From Oleispira sp051275515 (GTDB lineage: Bacteria > Pseudomonadota > Gammaproteobacteria > Pseudomonadales > Oceanobacteraceae), in contig JBNMOT010000003.1 in NCBI GenBank assembly GCA_051275515.1, positions 7,362-71,361 on the forward strand: a stretch of 64,000 nt of DNA, in the 5' to 3' direction. The position numbers were made by a program, and so were the translations under genes. The first letter of the stretch is position 1. Every line of letters starts with the position of its first letter. The notes beneath the pieces were generated by a model, which did no database searches, was not told where the DNA came from, and worked only from the letters and a program-made list of their open reading frames with translations. This document shows positions 62,963-64,000 of this stretch, in pieces.

Positions 62963-63007
62963 GTCTGCTAAAACGGCCTTAGACCGAATCATCGTTAACT
63001 TTAACGC

Positions 63008-63039
63008 AAAAAAAACCCTTACCGCGTTAACAGTAAAGG
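63008..63039 (-). terminator. terminator of engB
   Basis: On the minus strand CCTTTACTG and CGGTAAGG pair around TTAACG with a bulge, followed by eight T. It lies about 28 bases past the engB stop. Confidence 0.65.
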
Positions 63040-63066
63040 CTTATCTATAAATAATTCGCTTATAGA

Positions 63067-63711
63067 TTAGGCTTCTGGTTCTTCACCCTCAACCACCGTA
63101 TTTTCCATAAACCATTTTGTGAGATGCTTGCGCAATTCTTTCACACCATCACTTTTCGTTGATGAGAACATCTGTACCGTCGCCATATCGCCCATGTTAG
63201 CAACGGCTTTTCTTACTTGCAGCATGGTTGCAGACGCAGGGCCACGCTTCAGCTTGTCGGCTTTGGTAAGTAGAATGTGCAATGGCATATTCGATTCGTG
63301 TGCCCAATCGACCATGGTTTTGTCGAATTCGGTCATTGGATGACGAATATCCATCACCAATACAAGCCCACGAAGGCATTCGCGCTTATCTAAATAAGTG
63401 CTTAACTGTTTTTGCCACTCAATTTTTATCGCTTTGGGTACTTTAGCGAAGCCATAACCAGGCAAATCCACTAAGCGATAAGGTGTTTCATCGACTTGGA
63501 AAAAATTAATTAGCTGCGTACGACCCGGTGTTTTACTGGTTCGAGCTAATTTAGTTTGTTCGGTTAAAGCATTAAGAGCACTCGACTTACCCGCGTTAGA
63601 GCGGCCTGCAAAGGCTATCTCTACGCCGTCCCATTGGGGGCACTGAGTGAACTTTGCGGCGCTTTGCATGAACCGAGTATTGGTATAAATTAGTGTTTGT
63701 GGATTTAACAT
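63067..63711 (-). CDS. engB: ribosome assembly GTPase EngB (YihA/YsxC)
   Basis: EngB is an essential GTPase of large ribosomal subunit assembly. G1 is AGRSNAGKSSALNALT, G2 TSKTPGRTQLINFF, G3 VDLPGYGFAKVP, G4 LTKADKLKRG and G5 FSSTKSDG. Length 214 is standard. It is convergent with polA, with the small RNA candidate between; the same order polA-sRNA-engB is seen in E. coli and Pseudomonas. Confidence 0.96.
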   Translation of the reverse strand: MLNPQTLIYTNTRFMQSAAKFTQCPQWDGVEIAFAGRSNAGKSSALNALTEQTKLARTSKTPGRTQLINFFQVDETPYRLVDLPGYGFAKVPKAIKIEWQKQLSTYLDKRECLRGLVLVMDIRHPMTEFDKTMVDWAHESNMPLHILLTKADKLKRGPASATMLQVRKAVANMGDMATVQMFSSTKSDGVKELRKHLTKWFMENTVVEGEEPEA

Positions 63712-63845
63712 AAGGTAAACGTAATGACCGTTAGGAAATTAATGGTATATAATGATCGGCTTTTGTAATCCGACAATGAATTGTATCATAGTCGGGTGGC
63801 TCAAAGCCGTGCATTTTTAACTAGCTCCCAAAGAGGTATTTCTAC

Positions 63846-64000
63846 ATGAAAAAAATCGCATTTCTTGCAGCTCTAGTTGCAGCGACTAGCTTTAACGCCA
63901 ACGCTTTTGATGTTGACACTAAATATCAGCAATCTTGTGGCATATGCCATTCTATGGGTGTTGCTGGCGCGCCTAAAGCTTTTGACGAAGCCGCTTGGGC
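63846..64000 (+). CDS. c-type cytochrome (c5-like), cut by the window edge
   Basis: Only the first 51 codons are visible. A signal peptide (MKKIAFLAALVAATSFNANA) is followed by FDVDTKYQQSCGICHSMGVA, with a CxxCH haem motif and the short spacing of cytochrome c5-type monohaem proteins. Pseudomonads carry a cytochrome c4 or c5 gene beside engB, so a periplasmic electron carrier is expected. AGAGG precedes ATG and a TATAAT sits at about 63748-63753. The 3' end lies outside the window. Confidence 0.85.
   Translation, partial: MKKIAFLAALVAATSFNANAFDVDTKYQQSCGICHSMGVAGAPKAFDEAAW

Overview
The window reads as the chromosome of a marine gammaproteobacterium close to Pseudomonas/Oceanospirillales. 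I infer a hydrocarbon-degrader-like oceanospirillad such as Oleispira, Thalassolituus or Bermanella from moderate G+C, Pseudomonas-like gene order (yqgE-ruvX-pyrR-pyrB-pyrC'; pilT/pilU beside yggS-proC-yggT-metX-metW-rdgB; ftsY-ftsE-ftsX-rpoH; znu/zur, thrB and polA near each other), and a TetR/aldehyde dehydrogenase/GMC alcohol-oxidase module. Exact genus is not provable here. No rRNA, tRNA, CRISPR array, prophage or insertion sequence was seen.

Layout. 1-5.8 kb: a plus-strand run for glutathione synthetase, a TonB-like protein, YqgE, RuvX and the pyrimidine genes pyrR, pyrB and an inactive dihydroorotase homologue. 5.8-11.5 kb (minus): a large GGDEF/EAL c-di-GMP protein and the retraction ATPases PilU and PilT. 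11.6-17 kb (plus): yggS, proC, yggT, metX, metW, a DUF4426 protein and rdgB. 17-24 kb: a two-component system with an odd His/Pro-rich sensor, a di-haem peroxidase lipoprotein, adenine deaminase, RhlE and a cold-shock protein with a long leader. 24.5-35.4 kb: thioesterase, membrane-fused disulfide reductase, hemB, ppk/ppx, trxA, rho and rpoH. 35.5-42 kb: ftsX-ftsE-ftsY, an unknown membrane-anchored protein, rsmD and a PhoD-type phosphatase. 42-46.8 kb: TetR regulator, aldehyde dehydrogenase, Tat small subunit and GMC oxidoreductase.

47.1-51.3 kb is the most interesting stretch. Small unrelated genes, all on the minus strand and more A+T-rich to the eye than their surroundings, are separated by imperfect palindromes with the architecture of integron attC sites (RYYYAAC...GTTRRRY boxes, pairing arms, stop codons at or inside the left box, start codons 14-37 nt after the right box). 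The cassettes encode a frameshifted membrane protein, a DUF1287 protein, an unusual peroxiredoxin, a short-chain dehydrogenase, a DoxX protein, a three-helix membrane protein and a 5'-truncated gene. No integron integrase lies in the window, so it is either a cassette cluster lacking an integrase or the distal part of a chromosomal integron.

51.4-64 kb: a di-iron fatty acid hydroxylase, the znuB-znuC-zur / znuA zinc uptake locus with a Zur-box-like palindrome, egtB-egtD (ergothioneine), thrB, a DUF2782 protein, polA, a candidate small RNA at the Spot 42/ErsA position, engB and the start of a c-type cytochrome gene cut by the window edge.
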